Positions 32,586-42,278 are shown, counted from the first letter of the stretch. The stretch: DNA of 64,000 bases from Aminobacter aganoensis (GCF_014206975.1 NZ_JACHOU010000004.1:264554-328553); one strand, 5' to 3'. The notes: generated by a model not told the origin, from the sequence alone. A program made the numbers and translations.

Positions 32586-33803
32586 ATGGAAGAATTTCAC
32601 AAGGTCCGCCGCCTTCCGCCCTACGTCTTCGAGCAGGTCAACCGGCTGAAGGCCAGCGCCCGATCGCGCGGCGCCGATATCATCGACCTTGGCATGGGCA
32701 ATCCCGACCTTCCGACGCCTGCCGCGATTGTCGACAAGCTCTGTGAAGTGGTCCGCGACCCGCGCACCCATCGTTATTCGTCGTCGCGCGGCATTCCCGG
32801 CCTGCGCCGCGCCCAGGCAAACTATTATGCCCGCCGCTTCGGCGTGAAGCTCAATCCGGACACCCAGGTCGTGGCCACGCTCGGCTCCAAGGAAGGCTTC
32901 GCCAACATGGCGCAGGCGATCACCGCGCCCGGCGACGTGGTGCTGTGCCCCGATCCGACCTATCCGATCCACGCCTTCGGCTTCATCATGTCGGGCGGCG
33001 TCATCCGCTCGCTGCAGGCGAAGCCCGATGACGGCTTCATTCCCGCGCTCGAGCGTGGCGTGCGCCACTCGATCCCCAAGCCGCTGGCGCTGATCCTCAA
33101 CTACCCGTCCAATCCGACGGCCTTCGTCGCTTCGCTCGATTTCTACAAGGACGTCGTCGCTTTCGCGAAGAAGCACGACATCATCATCCTGTCGGACCTC
33201 GCTTATTCCGAGATCTATTTCGACGGCAATCCGCCACCTTCGGTGCTTGAGGTGCCGGGCGCGATCGACGTCACCGTCGAGTTCACCTCGATGTCAAAGA
33301 CGTTCTCGATGCCTGGCTGGCGCATGGGCTTTGCCGTCGGCAACGAAAGGCTGATCGCAGCGCTGACGCGCGTGAAGTCCTATCTCGATTATGGTGCGTT
33401 CACGCCCATCCAGGTGGCGGCGACCGCGGCCCTGAATGGCGACGGCACCGACATTGCCGAAGTGCGCGAGGTCTATCACAAGCGCCGCGACGTCATGGTC
33501 GACTCCTTCGCTCGCGCCGGCTGGGAAATCCCGGCGCCGGCGGCGACGATGTTTGCCTGGGCGCCGATCCCGGAGCAGTTCAAGCATCTTGGTTCGCTCG
33601 AGTTCTCGAAGCTGCTCATCGAGCACGCCGACGTGGCCGTGGCGCCGGGCGTTGGCTTTGGCGAGCACGGCGACGACTATGTGCGCCTTGCGCTTGTCGA
33701 GAACGAGCACCGCATCCGCCAGGCGGCACGAAGCATCAAGCGCTTCCTGCAAACCACCGCCAAACATCCCAACAACGTGGTTCCGCTCGCAGCCCATCGC
33801 TGA
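32586..33803 (+). CDS. PLP-dependent aminotransferase, class I/II (AlaC/DapL-like)
   Basis: A 405-residue fold-type I aminotransferase. The PLP lysine is K238 in SMSKTFSMPGWR, the cofactor Asp/Tyr are in SDLAYSEIYFDG, NYPSNPT binds substrate, and the C-terminal carboxylate Arg is in YVRLALVEN. It resembles glutamate-pyruvate transaminase AlaC and similar enzymes. It precedes homoserine dehydrogenase by 53 nt on the same strand, so it may supply alanine or act in the aspartate pathway. A GAGAAG site precedes the ATG. Confidence 0.93.
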   Translation: MEEFHKVRRLPPYVFEQVNRLKASARSRGADIIDLGMGNPDLPTPAAIVDKLCEVVRDPRTHRYSSSRGIPGLRRAQANYYARRFGVKLNPDTQVVATLGSKEGFANMAQAITAPGDVVLCPDPTYPIHAFGFIMSGGVIRSLQAKPDDGFIPALERGVRHSIPKPLALILNYPSNPTAFVASLDFYKDVVAFAKKHDIIILSDLAYSEIYFDGNPPPSVLEVPGAIDVTVEFTSMSKTFSMPGWRMGFAVGNERLIAALTRVKSYLDYGAFTPIQVAATAALNGDGTDIAEVREVYHKRRDVMVDSFARAGWEIPAPAATMFAWAPIPEQFKHLGSLEFSKLLIEHADVAVAPGVGFGEHGDDYVRLALVENEHRIRQAARSIKRFLQTTAKHPNNVVPLAAHR

Positions 33804-33856
33804 GCGGCGTCACGAACACATTCCCAGAACTACTGAAGTAAGAGGCGCCGTCGACC

Positions 33857-35170
33857 ATGGCTGAAGCATTGCGTATTGGAATTGCCGGTCTCGGCACGGT
33901 CGGTGCTTCGGTGGCGCGAGTGCTGCGCGACAAGTCGGCGGAGCTCACCCGCCAGTGCGGCCGTGAAATCGTCGTGACCGCCGTTTCCGCGCGTGATCGC
34001 TCGCGCGACCGCGGCGTCGACCTCGGTGGCGCCAAATGGTTCGACGACCCGATCGAACTGGCCGAGAAGGCCGACATCGACGTCTTCGTCGAACTGATCG
34101 GCGGCGACGAAGGTGCCGCGCGTTCCTGCGTCTCTGCAGCGCTCGATGCCGGCCGTCATGTCGTCACCGCCAACAAGGCGCTGCTGGCAAAACATGGCGT
34201 GGCACTTGCCGAAGTGGCCGAGAAGAAGGGCGTCCTGCTCAATTACGAGGCCGCGGTGGCCGGCGGCATCCCGGTCATCAAGACGATGCGCGAGGCGATG
34301 GCCGGCAATAGTGTCAATCGCGTGTTCGGCATTCTCAACGGTACCTGCAATTACATCCTGACTCGCATGGAAGCGGAAGGCCTGACCTTCGAGGCCTGCC
34401 TCAAGGACGCACAGCGCCTCGGCTATGCCGAAGCTGACCCGACCTTCGACATCGAGGGCAACGACACGGCGCACAAGCTGGCGATCCTGACCAGCCTTGC
34501 CTTCGGAACGCGCATCGCCTCCGACGACATCTATCTCGAAGGCATCTCGAACATCACCCAGGCAGACATCCGTGCCGCTGGCGAGCTCGGCTACCGCATC
34601 AAGCTGCTTGGCGTTGCCCAGCGCACCGAAAGCGGCATCGAGCAGCGCGTCCACCCGACGATGGTGCCGACGGCGTCCGTCATCGCCCAGGTTCATGGCG
34701 TGACCAACGCGGTTGCCATCGAGACCGACATCCTCGGCGAACTGCTGCTGTCCGGACCCGGCGCCGGCGGCAATGCCACGGCTTCTGCGGTGGTCGGTGA
34801 CATCGCCGACATCGCCAAGAGCCGTCCCGGCTTCCAGCACGGCCCGGTCTTCGGCCGCCCGGCGAAGGAACTGCGACCCTACAAGAAGGCGCAGATGCGC
34901 AGCCACGCCGGCGGTTATTTCATCCGCCTGACCGTGCATGATCGTACCGGCGTGTTCGCGGCGATCGCCAAGCGCATGGCCGACAACGACATCTCGCTGG
35001 AATCGATCGTCCAGCACGCCAACGGTTCCGATGGTGCTACGCAGAAGACCGTCATCCTGGTGACGCACGAGACCACCGAGGCTGCCGTGCGCAAGGCTGT
35101 CGACGGCGTGACCAAGGACGGTCACCTGACCGACAAGCCGCAGGTCATTCGCATCGAGCGCGCCGGCTGA
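33857..35170 (+). CDS. hom: Homoserine dehydrogenase
   Basis: A 437-residue enzyme: NAD(P) Rossmann motif GLGTVGASVA near residue 10, the NKALLAKHG substrate loop, the LNGTCNYILTRM catalytic block, EADPTFDIEGNDTAHKL, and a C-terminal ACT domain from about 355 (YFIRLTVHDRTGVFAAIAKRM). It reduces aspartate semialdehyde to homoserine for Thr and Met synthesis. The ACT domain implies threonine feedback. It is followed by glpX. Confidence 0.98.
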   Translation: MAEALRIGIAGLGTVGASVARVLRDKSAELTRQCGREIVVTAVSARDRSRDRGVDLGGAKWFDDPIELAEKADIDVFVELIGGDEGAARSCVSAALDAGRHVVTANKALLAKHGVALAEVAEKKGVLLNYEAAVAGGIPVIKTMREAMAGNSVNRVFGILNGTCNYILTRMEAEGLTFEACLKDAQRLGYAEADPTFDIEGNDTAHKLAILTSLAFGTRIASDDIYLEGISNITQADIRAAGELGYRIKLLGVAQRTESGIEQRVHPTMVPTASVIAQVHGVTNAVAIETDILGELLLSGPGAGGNATASAVVGDIADIAKSRPGFQHGPVFGRPAKELRPYKKAQMRSHAGGYFIRLTVHDRTGVFAAIAKRMADNDISLESIVQHANGSDGATQKTVILVTHETTEAAVRKAVDGVTKDGHLTDKPQVIRIERAG

Positions 35171-35185
35171 GGCTGGCGCTCCGGG

Positions 35186-35207
35186 CGAGGGCGGAATTGC
35201 GCCCTCG
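35186..35207 (+). terminator. Hairpin after hom
   Basis: CGAGGGCG / CGCCCTCG, an 8-bp stem with a 6-nt loop, 16 nt past the hom stop. There is no T-run, so termination is only suggested. Confidence 0.4.
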
Positions 35208-35360
35208 GTCGGGCAGTCAAGCCTTAGATGCCTTTCAATCGATTGATATTGTTTCGCTTTCGATAAAGCGGGCAACAGGTCTTGCCGTTGTCACAAGGGT
35301 TTGACAATAAGGGCCGGCCCGGTTCGGGCGCTCCGAATTCATCGACTTCAGGACCCTGAT

Positions 35361-36335
35361 ATGGCGAAAAGCGTTGTTGCCGGCCTCGACCGGATTCTCA
35401 CCATGGAACTCGTGCGCGTCACCGAGCGCGCGGCTGTCGCTGCCGCACGGCTGCGCGGACGCGGCGACGAGAAGGCCGCCGACCAGGTGGCTGTCGACGC
35501 CATGCGCCAGGAACTGAACCGCCTCGCCATCGATGGCACCGTCGTCATCGGCGAAGGCGAGCGCGACGAGGCACCAATGCTGTATATCGGCGAGGAAGTC
35601 GGCGCGGGCGGTCCCGAGGTCGACATCGCGCTCGACCCGCTCGAAGGCACCACCATCTGCGCCAAGAACCTGCCCAATGCGCTGGCCGTCATCGCCATTG
35701 CCGAAAAGGGCAGCCTGCTGTTTGCCCCTGACGTCTACATGGACAAGATCGCCGTCGGCCCGGGCTACCCCGATGGCGTCATCGACATCGATGCCTCGCC
35801 GGCAGAGAACATCGCCAGCGTCGCCAAGGCCAAGGGCGTGCCGGTCGAAGAAGTCACCGCCTGCATCCTTGATCGTCCGCGCCATGCCAAGCTGATCGAA
35901 GCCGTGCGCGCGACCGGTGCCGCCATTCGCCTGATCGGCGACGGCGACGTGGCCGGCGTCATCCACACCACCGATCCGGATGAAACCGGCATCGACATCT
36001 ATCTCGGCACCGGCGGCGCGCCGGAGGGTGTGCTGGCGGCAGCGGCGCTGCGCTGCACCGGTGGCCAGATGCAAGGCCGCCTGCTGCTCGACAGCGCCGA
36101 CAAGGTCGCTCGCGCGGCAACCATGGGCATCACTGACCCCAACAAGGTCTATCGCATCGAGGAAATGGCGCGCGGCGACGTGCTGTTTGCTGCGACCGGT
36201 GTCACTGACGGCAACATGCTTGCCGGCGTGAAGTTCGGACGCGACTCGATCACCACGCACACCATCGTGCTGCGTTCGTCATCCAAGACCGTCCGTGAAA
36301 TCAAGGCGCGCCATCAGGATCTCGAAAAATTCTGA
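35361..36335 (+). CDS. glpX: Class II fructose-1,6-bisphosphatase
   Basis: A 324-residue GlpX-type enzyme. It has GEGERDEAPMLYIGEEVG and ALDPLEGTT, which carry the metal ligands, and GTGGAPEGVLAAAALRC. It converts fructose-1,6-bisphosphate to fructose-6-phosphate in gluconeogenesis. The start at 35361 is the ATG after AGGA; an in-frame upstream extension to 35301 lacks a site and homology. The hom-glpX-recJ order is common in rhizobia (from memory). Confidence 0.97.
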   Translation: MAKSVVAGLDRILTMELVRVTERAAVAAARLRGRGDEKAADQVAVDAMRQELNRLAIDGTVVIGEGERDEAPMLYIGEEVGAGGPEVDIALDPLEGTTICAKNLPNALAVIAIAEKGSLLFAPDVYMDKIAVGPGYPDGVIDIDASPAENIASVAKAKGVPVEEVTACILDRPRHAKLIEAVRATGAAIRLIGDGDVAGVIHTTDPDETGIDIYLGTGGAPEGVLAAAALRCTGGQMQGRLLLDSADKVARAATMGITDPNKVYRIEEMARGDVLFAATGVTDGNMLAGVKFGRDSITTHTIVLRSSSKTVREIKARHQDLEKF

Positions 36336-36391
36336 TTACGCGCTTGTCGCGGTCGCCTATGGTCGATCCGAAGCGGGTGGACCTCCTTTGA

Positions 36392-38182
36392 ATGGCGATT
36401 GAAAAGCGTAATTTCCTCGGCGTACGGCGTTCGGCCACCGGTGTTTCATGGGAACACCGGCTGACCGAACGCCAGGACATGCTGGCGCTTGCCATCGCCC
36501 AGGGCCATGGCGTGCCCGACATCGTCGCGCGCGTGCTGGCCGGGCGCGGCGTCCTGCCGGAGGATGCCGAGCGCTTCCTCGATCCGACCATCCGCGACCT
36601 GCTGCCGGACCCGGCAACGTTGACCGACATGCACAAGGCCGCCAGCCGCATCGCCGATGCGGTGCAGCGCGGCGAGCGTGTCGCCATCTTCGGCGATTAC
36701 GACGTCGATGGTGCCAGTTCGTCGGCGCTAATGAAGCGGTTTCTCGGCCACTTCGGCGTCGAGGCCGAAATCTACATCCCTGACCGCGTCTTCGAAGGCT
36801 ACGGCCCCAATCCCGATGCGATGCGTGAACTGATCGGCCGCGGCGCCCGCCTGATCGTCACGGTGGACTGCGGCACCAACAGCGCGGCATCGATCGACGC
36901 GGCCAACGAGGCCGGCGCCGATGTCGTCGTGCTCGACCACCACCAGGTCGGCGGCCCGCTGCCCAATGCCGCTGCAGTGGTCAATCCCAACCGCGACGAC
37001 GATCTTTCGGGCCAGGGCCATCTCTGTGCCGCCGGGGTGACTTTCCTGACGTTGGTGCAGACCGCCAAGGTGTTGCGCGAGCGACTGCCGGACGCCCCGC
37101 GCCCCGACCTGCTCAAGCTGCTCGATCTGGTGGCGCTCGCGACCGTGGCCGACGTGGTGCCGCTGACCGGCGTCAACAGGGCCTTCGTCGTCAAGGGCCT
37201 GCAGGCGATGCGCCAGCAGAACAATCCCGGGCTGACCGCGCTCGCCCGCGTCGCCCGCATCGGCGAACCGCTGAACACGTTCCATCTGTCGTTCCTGCTC
37301 GGACCGCGTATCAATGCCGGCGGGCGCATCGGTGATGCCGCGCTCGGCAGCAAGCTGCTGGCGACCGACGATCCGGTCGAGGCCGGCACGATCGCCGAAA
37401 CGCTCGATCGCCTGAACCAGGAGCGGCAGGCGATGGAGACGATCATGCTGGCCGAGGCACGGGCCGAGGCCGATGCGGAGATCGGCGCCGGGCCGGGGCC
37501 GGCGGTGCTGGTGACGGCCAACACCACCTGGCATCCGGGCATCGTCGGCTTGCTGGCATCGCGGCTCAAGGACCATGCCCGACGGCCGGCTTTCGCCATT
37601 GCCTTCAACGGCAACGGCCTTGGCACCGGTTCGGGGCGTTCCGTTTCAGGTTTCGACCTGGGTCGCCTGGTGCGCGAGGCCGTCGAGGCCGGCTTGCTGG
37701 TCAAGGGTGGCGGCCATGCCATGGCGGCCGGCATCACCGTCGAGCGCGCCAAGCTCGGCGAATTGCGTGCCTTCTTCGAGACGCGAGCGGCAGCAGACGT
37801 GTTCCGCCTGCAGGACGAGGAAAGCCTGCTGGTTGACGGTGCGCTGGCCGCCGAAGGCGCGACTCTGGCGCTTGTCGAGTCGTTGGAAAAGGCCGGCCCG
37901 TTCGGCCAGGGGCACGTGGCTCCGACATTCGTTTTGCCGCGGCACAAGCTGGCCGATGTCCGGGTGATCGGCACGGGCCATGTGCGGATCGACTTGCGCT
38001 CGGAGAGCGGCGGCCGCATCCAGGGCATCTCGTTCCGCTCCGCCGAGGCGCCGCTCGGCGAGTTCCTGTTGAGGAACACCGGTCGCACCGTCCATGTCGC
38101 CGGGTCGCTGTCGGTCAATCACTGGAACGGCAACCGGACAGTACAGTTGCGCGTCATCGACGCGTCGCTTGCCGGGCCTTAG
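36392..38182 (+). CDS. recJ: Single-stranded-DNA-specific exonuclease RecJ
   Basis: A 596-residue DHH-family nuclease. The DHH-family metal motifs are FGDYDVDGASSSAL near residue 108, VTVDCGTN, and LDHHQVGG near 185; the DHHA1 domain has VKGGGHAMAAGITV. The C-terminal OB-like domain follows. It acts 5'-3' on ssDNA in RecF recombination, mismatch and base-excision repair. Its stop overlaps the stop of the convergent patatin gene by 4 nt. Confidence 0.97.
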   Translation: MAIEKRNFLGVRRSATGVSWEHRLTERQDMLALAIAQGHGVPDIVARVLAGRGVLPEDAERFLDPTIRDLLPDPATLTDMHKAASRIADAVQRGERVAIFGDYDVDGASSSALMKRFLGHFGVEAEIYIPDRVFEGYGPNPDAMRELIGRGARLIVTVDCGTNSAASIDAANEAGADVVVLDHHQVGGPLPNAAAVVNPNRDDDLSGQGHLCAAGVTFLTLVQTAKVLRERLPDAPRPDLLKLLDLVALATVADVVPLTGVNRAFVVKGLQAMRQQNNPGLTALARVARIGEPLNTFHLSFLLGPRINAGGRIGDAALGSKLLATDDPVEAGTIAETLDRLNQERQAMETIMLAEARAEADAEIGAGPGPAVLVTANTTWHPGIVGLLASRLKDHARRPAFAIAFNGNGLGTGSGRSVSGFDLGRLVREAVEAGLLVKGGGHAMAAGITVERAKLGELRAFFETRAAADVFRLQDEESLLVDGALAAEGATLALVESLEKAGPFGQGHVAPTFVLPRHKLADVRVIGTGHVRIDLRSESGGRIQGISFRSAEAPLGEFLLRNTGRTVHVAGSLSVNHWNGNRTVQLRVIDASLAGP

Positions 38183-39150
38183 CCGAGAACGGCCTGCAGT
38201 CGGACGATCTCTTCCATCTGCGCCTTTGTGGCCTCGTAGCCGAGGCGGATCGCTTCGTCGGCGCGATGGAACTCCGACAGGCCGATGTGGCCAAGCTTGG
38301 GCTGCAGCGACAGGTCGGGCGGGTCGCCGGCCAGGCGCGCCCGCGAAATGCGGTCCTGGATGATGTTGAAGGCCTCGACCATCACCCCGGTAATGCCCAG
38401 CCGCGATTCACGCGCGCTGCGATTGGCGTCGAACTGGTCGGCCGGCTTGGCGTCGCGTTCGACCATCAGTTCGCCGGCACTGTGCTTGATGACGGCCGCA
38501 CGGCCGAACAGGTCGTAGTGCAGGTTGACGGCCACCACCAGCGGCTGCTCGTTGGCGCGGCAGACCGAGACCGGCACCGGATTGACCAGCGCGCCATCGA
38601 CAAGGACGCGGCCGTTGCAGGTTACGGGTTCGAAGACTCCGGGCAGGGCATAGGAGGCCCGCATCGCTTTGATCAGCGAACCGCTCGACAGCCAGATCTC
38701 ATGGCCGGTGCGGATTTCAGCGGCAACGCAGACAAACGGCTTCGGCAGGTCCTCGAAGGTCAGGCCGGACATGTGCTGCTGCATGCGCGAATCCAGCTTC
38801 ATGCCGCCGAACAGGCCGTTGCCGACGATCTGCAGGTCGAACAGGCCGAAGATGCGGCGCTTGGTCAGGCTGCGGGCGAATTCCTCGAGTTGGTCGAGCT
38901 TGCCCGCGAGGTAGCAGCCGCCGACGAGTGCGCCGATCGAGGTGCCGGCGATCATGTTGATCCGAATGCCGGCTTCATCGAGCGCGCGCAGCACGCCGAT
39001 ATGTGCCCAGCCGCGCGCGGCACCGCCGCCGAGAGCGAGGGAGATTCCGGTTTCCTTGGCTATCTGTGGACCGTCGGCGCCCGTACCCGAGGAAAAGCCG
39101 TTGGCTTCCCGGACGTTCTGACGCGCGTGGAATGACGCCCATTCGAGCAT
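38179..39150 (-). CDS. Patatin-like phospholipase
   Basis: A 323-residue protein. The oxyanion glycine loop is GGGAARGWAHIGV, the nucleophile is in GTSIG, and the catalytic Asp is in DGALVNPVP, all in patatin order. It probably hydrolyses membrane lipid acyl esters. The start is the ATG at 39150 with AAGGGAG at 6 nt; a GTG-initiated extension to 39183 is less likely. No signal peptide. It converges on recJ with overlapping stops. Confidence 0.95.
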   Translation of the reverse strand: MLEWASFHARQNVREANGFSSGTGADGPQIAKETGISLALGGGAARGWAHIGVLRALDEAGIRINMIAGTSIGALVGGCYLAGKLDQLEEFARSLTKRRIFGLFDLQIVGNGLFGGMKLDSRMQQHMSGLTFEDLPKPFVCVAAEIRTGHEIWLSSGSLIKAMRASYALPGVFEPVTCNGRVLVDGALVNPVPVSVCRANEQPLVVAVNLHYDLFGRAAVIKHSAGELMVERDAKPADQFDANRSARESRLGITGVMVEAFNIIQDRISRARLAGDPPDLSLQPKLGHIGLSEFHRADEAIRLGYEATKAQMEEIVRLQAVLG

Positions 39151-39234
39151 CACGATCTCCCTTGTCCCGAAACCAGAGTACACCGGACACGTATTAAAAT
39201 CGTGAATCTTTGTGTCGCGGGACCGGAAGCCGGT

Positions 39235-39693
39235 TCACGATTTCTTGCGATAGGTCTCGTCTGTATCGAACAGGGGAACGCTGCCGTCCGCGCTGAGCGT
39301 CGCGAAGCCGTCCTTTTGCCCCACCGTCCGATAGAAACAGGAACGCCTGCCGGTGTGACAGGTTGCGTCGTGGCCGGTAACTTTTACACGCAGCCAGACC
39401 GCGTCCTGGTCGCAGTCGGTCCGCATCTCCACGATGTTCTGGAAATTCCCTGAGGTCTCGCCCTTCTTCCAGAGCGAGCCGCGCGACCGCGACCAGTAAT
39501 GCGCGATGCCGGTTTCGATCGACAGCGCCAACGCCTCGGCATTCATATGCGCCACCATCAGCAGCATGCCGTCAGAGGCATCGGTGACGACCGCGGTGAC
39601 CAGCCCGTTCGCGTCGAAGCGCGGCGTGAACGCCTCGCCCTCTTCGAGCGCACGCTTGTCGTTTGTAGCTTCGGAGAATTTCAGAGCGGACAT
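39235..39693 (-). CDS. hisI: Phosphoribosyl-AMP cyclohydrolase
   Basis: A 152-residue His[32 protein letters not shown], the metal-binding [10 protein letters not shown] and [10 protein letters not shown] are all present. It catalyses the third step of histidine synthesis. It is a stand-alone protein, not fused to HisE. It lies 37 nt after folE on the same strand. Confidence 0.98.
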   Translation of the reverse strand: MSALKFSEATNDKRALEEGEAFTPRFDANGLVTAVVTDASDGMLLMVAHMNAEALALSIETGIAHYWSRSRGSLWKKGETSGNFQNIVEMRTDCDQDAVWLRVKVTGHDATCHTGRRSCFYRTVGQKDGFATLSADGSVPLFDTDETYRKKS

Positions 39694-39730
39694 CGCCGGA
39701 TCCTGGGTTTCGGGAACCGGCGAGGGGAGA

Positions 39731-40366
39731 TTAGAGCCCGCCGGCTCGTATCATGGTGACAAACCGGACCTGTTCTTCGGGGGTGTCCCGGAAAACGCCG
39801 GTGAAGGTGGAGGTCAGGGTCGACGACCCTTGCTTGCGGATGCCGCGCATGGCCATGCACATGTGCTCGGCCTCGATCATCACGGCGACGCCGCGCGGAT
39901 TTAGCACGTCCTGGATGACACCGGCAATCTGCGCCGTCATCGCTTCCTGGGTCTGCAGCCGGTGGGCGAAGATGTCGACGACACGTGCGATCTTGGACAG
40001 GCCGACAACCTTGCCGTCCGGCAGGTAGCCGACATGGGCCTTGCCGATGATCGGCACCATGTGGTGTTCGCAATGCGAATGGAACTTGATGTCGCGAACG
40101 ATGACGAGGTCGTCATATCCGGCCACTTCCTCGAAGGTGCGGCCGAGCTCTTCGGCCGGGCACATGTCGTAGCCGTTGAACATCTCGCGGAAAGCCTTGG
40201 TCACGCGCTTAGGCGTGTCGATCAGGCCTTCGCGCGCGGGATTGTCGCCCGTCCAGCGCAAAAGAACACTCACTGCAGCCTCGACCTCGGCCTCGGTCGG
40301 CCGGTCGGTTGCAGGCTTTTCCATATAGGCTGATTGCGGCATCAGCTTCTTGGCAACGGCATCCAT
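39731..40366 (-). CDS. folE: GTP cyclohydrolase I
   Basis: A 211-residue Fol[18 protein letters not shown], the zinc site CEHHMVP near residue 105, and [19 protein letters not shown]. It makes dihydroneopterin triphosphate for folate. Zn ligands Cys-His-Cys are intact, so it is the canonical Zn-dependent IA type. The upstream leader (40384-40511) contains two hairpins. Confidence 0.98.
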   Translation of the reverse strand: MDAVAKKLMPQSAYMEKPATDRPTEAEVEAAVSVLLRWTGDNPAREGLIDTPKRVTKAFREMFNGYDMCPAEELGRTFEEVAGYDDLVIVRDIKFHSHCEHHMVPIIGKAHVGYLPDGKVVGLSKIARVVDIFAHRLQTQEAMTAQIAGVIQDVLNPRGVAVMIEAEHMCMAMRGIRKQGSSTLTSTFTGVFRDTPEEQVRFVTMIRAGGL

Positions 40367-40383
40367 CTCAGGCGTCTCCAGTA

Positions 40384-40511
40384 GTCCCTGTCTGAGCAGG
40401 GACGAGTTGAACGGACACAGCCACTTCAGGGACCACCGATTGAGTGCCGTACCTAAAGCTGCTCATTTCCACCCATCCTCCCGATGTCAGTCCTGTTGCC
40501 TTGCCGGGAGG
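40384..40511. other. Two stem-loops between folE and the NifU-like gene
   Basis: First: GTCCCTG (40384-40390) and CAGGGAC (40397-40403) with a 6-nt loop, directly before folE. Second: CCTCCCG (40477-40483) and CGGGAGG (40505-40511) with a 21-nt loop. They could be leader structures of folE. They match no riboswitch class known to me. Confidence 0.35.
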
Positions 40512-40603
40512 CGAGCGCCACCATTATATATAGGTGGAGACGACGATTGAAAGATGCGACAGCGACAAGAGTTGCTCATAACACGCACTCAGAGTGAAAA
40601 AAG

Positions 40604-41044
40604 TTGATCGACGACATCTACAACACGAAAATTCTTGGCTTTGCCGGCAACATCGGCCGGCTCGGGCGCCTCGATCACCCTGATGCGTCTGCCACTGCGC
40701 ATTCCAAGCTGTGCGGCTCGACAGTCACCATCGATCTCAAGATGGAGGACGGCGTCGTCACCGACTTCGCCCATGAAGTGAAGGCCTGTGCGCTGGGCCA
40801 GGCGTCGTCGTCGATCATGGCCGAGCACGTCGTCGGCGCCAGCGCCGTCGAGCTTCGCGCCGTGCGCGAGGCCATGCTGCGCATGCTCAAGGAAGGCGGC
40901 ACGCCGCCCGAAGGCCGCTTCGATGACCTCAAATATCTGGAGCCGGTGCGCGACTACAGGGCGCGCCATGCCTCGACCATGCTGACCTTCGATGCCGTGG
41001 TCGATGCGATCGGCCAGATCGAGCGCAAGCAGGCCGCGGCCTAA
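40604..41044 (+). CDS. Iron-sulfur cluster scaffold homologue (NifU-N/IscU/SufU family)
   Basis: A 146-residue protein of the NifU N-terminal fold. The first two cluster Cys are present (KLCGSTVT near residue 37 and VKACALGQASSSIM near 63). The usual third Cys near the C terminus is replaced (DYRARHAST). Members of this shape appear typical of alphaproteobacteria. The start is a TTG at 40604. Its stop overlaps that of the convergent LysR gene by 4 nt. Because one ligand is missing, activity as a scaffold is uncertain. Confidence 0.9.
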   Translation: MIDDIYNTKILGFAGNIGRLGRLDHPDASATAHSKLCGSTVTIDLKMEDGVVTDFAHEVKACALGQASSSIMAEHVVGASAVELRAVREAMLRMLKEGGTPPEGRFDDLKYLEPVRDYRARHASTMLTFDAVVDAIGQIERKQAAA

Positions 41045-41961
41045 AGGTCCTCCAGGAGGCGCAGGCTTTCGGCGAATTCGGCCCTGATCCAGTCGGCGAA
41101 GGCTGTCGCTGGTTCCGACAGCTTGTGCAGGTTCTTGGCCACCAGCCAGTAGCCGCCGCACACGACGTTTGCCTCGAACGGCTTGACCAGCGTTCCCGCC
41201 TCAAGTTCCTCGCGCACCAGCAAGAGGTCGCCAAGGGCCACGCCGTGGCCCAGCATCGCCGCCTGTTTCGACAAGGCGGCGTCGGCCAGGAGCGGTCCTC
41301 GTTCCGGGACCGGCGCTTCAATGGCGCCGGCGGCTTCGAACCAGCGGGCCCACCCCTGGCGGTTTTCTTCATGCAGCAGCGTATAGCGGCGCAGATCGGC
41401 CGGACACTCCAGCGGCGGACCGGACGCCAGCAGCGTCGGCGACAGCACCGGCGAATCGGTGACCGGCCCCAGCAGCTCCGCCTCGCAGCGCGGCCATGAC
41501 GTGTTGTGCGCGCTGAAACGCAAGGCGAGTTCAGCCTGGCCGCTGCGGAAGTCGATCAGCCGTGGATCGACATCGAGCGCGATGTCGATATCGGACCGCA
41601 ATTCGCGGAACCTGTTGAGCCTCGGCACCAGCCAGCTGGCGGCCAATGCCGGTTCGACGCTGACGCTGACCACTGAAAGCAACGGTCTGGTCGCCAGCTC
41701 GGCAAGCCGCTGGTCGATGTCGTCGAAACTCTTGATGAGCTGCTGCAGCAGGTTCTGGCCCGGCTCGGTCAACTCGACGCGGCGGTGATAGCGCACGAAG
41801 AGCGGCTGCTGCAGAAATGTTTCCAGTTCGCGTATCTGGCGGCTGATGGCGGCCTGGGTGACAAACAGCTCTTCCGCCGCGCGGCTGAAGCTCAGGTGCC
41901 GTCCGGCTGCCTCGAAGCTTCTCAATGCTGTCAGCGGCAACCTCCCGCGCTTCATTCGCAT
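41041..41961 (-). CDS. LysR-family regulator, GcvA-like
   Basis: A 306-residue LysR protein: RLPLTALRSFEAAGRHLSFSRAAEELFVTQAAISRQIREL gives a textbook N-terminal helix-turn-helix (residues 7-45), followed by a linker and an effector domain. The sequence style is that of the GcvA/AmpR group. It is divergent from a 54-codon ORF with a perfect ribosome binding site. It is not adjacent to the gcv operon, so control of glycine cleavage should not be assumed from similarity. Confidence 0.94.
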   Translation of the reverse strand: MRMKRGRLPLTALRSFEAAGRHLSFSRAAEELFVTQAAISRQIRELETFLQQPLFVRYHRRVELTEPGQNLLQQLIKSFDDIDQRLAELATRPLLSVVSVSVEPALAASWLVPRLNRFRELRSDIDIALDVDPRLIDFRSGQAELALRFSAHNTSWPRCEAELLGPVTDSPVLSPTLLASGPPLECPADLRRYTLLHEENRQGWARWFEAAGAIEAPVPERGPLLADAALSKQAAMLGHGVALGDLLLVREELEAGTLVKPFEANVVCGGYWLVAKNLHKLSEPATAFADWIRAEFAESLRLLEDL

Positions 41962-42048
41962 AATCTCAAGTTATCCATGGTGGACGTTATACTCGTTTGA
42001 AGGAAACGACCAGAGGCGGTCAAATCCTCCCATCAAGGAGGCCAGACC

Positions 42049-42213
42049 ATGCCGACGCTCTTCAACGCCTATGCGGAAACGTTCCGCATCGCGACTTTCC
42101 AGGCCGACCATTCCCCTCGCTTCACAGGACGCTGCGGCGCCGCTCGGCAGCAGCTCGACGTCCCGCAGCATCGGTGCCCCCACCGACCGGCGAAACGCAG
42201 CTGGCTTGCGTGA
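42049..42213 (+). CDS. Small hypothetical ORF or gene remnant
   Basis: A 54-residue ORF (MPTLFNAYAETFRIATFQAD..., then Arg/His/Cys-rich). Its ATG has a perfect AGGAGG 7 nt upstream, the strongest site nearby. It lies 87 nt from a divergent LysR gene, the position of a typical target. The basic second half looks out of register with the first, so a frameshifted remnant of a longer small protein is possible. Confidence 0.4.
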   Translation: MPTLFNAYAETFRIATFQADHSPRFTGRCGAARQQLDVPQHRCPHRPAKRSWLA

Positions 42214-42278
42214 CACGGCGCCGCAACTGGGCGGTCCTATGCGCCGGACATTGCGTCTGCATGTCGGAATTGACATCT

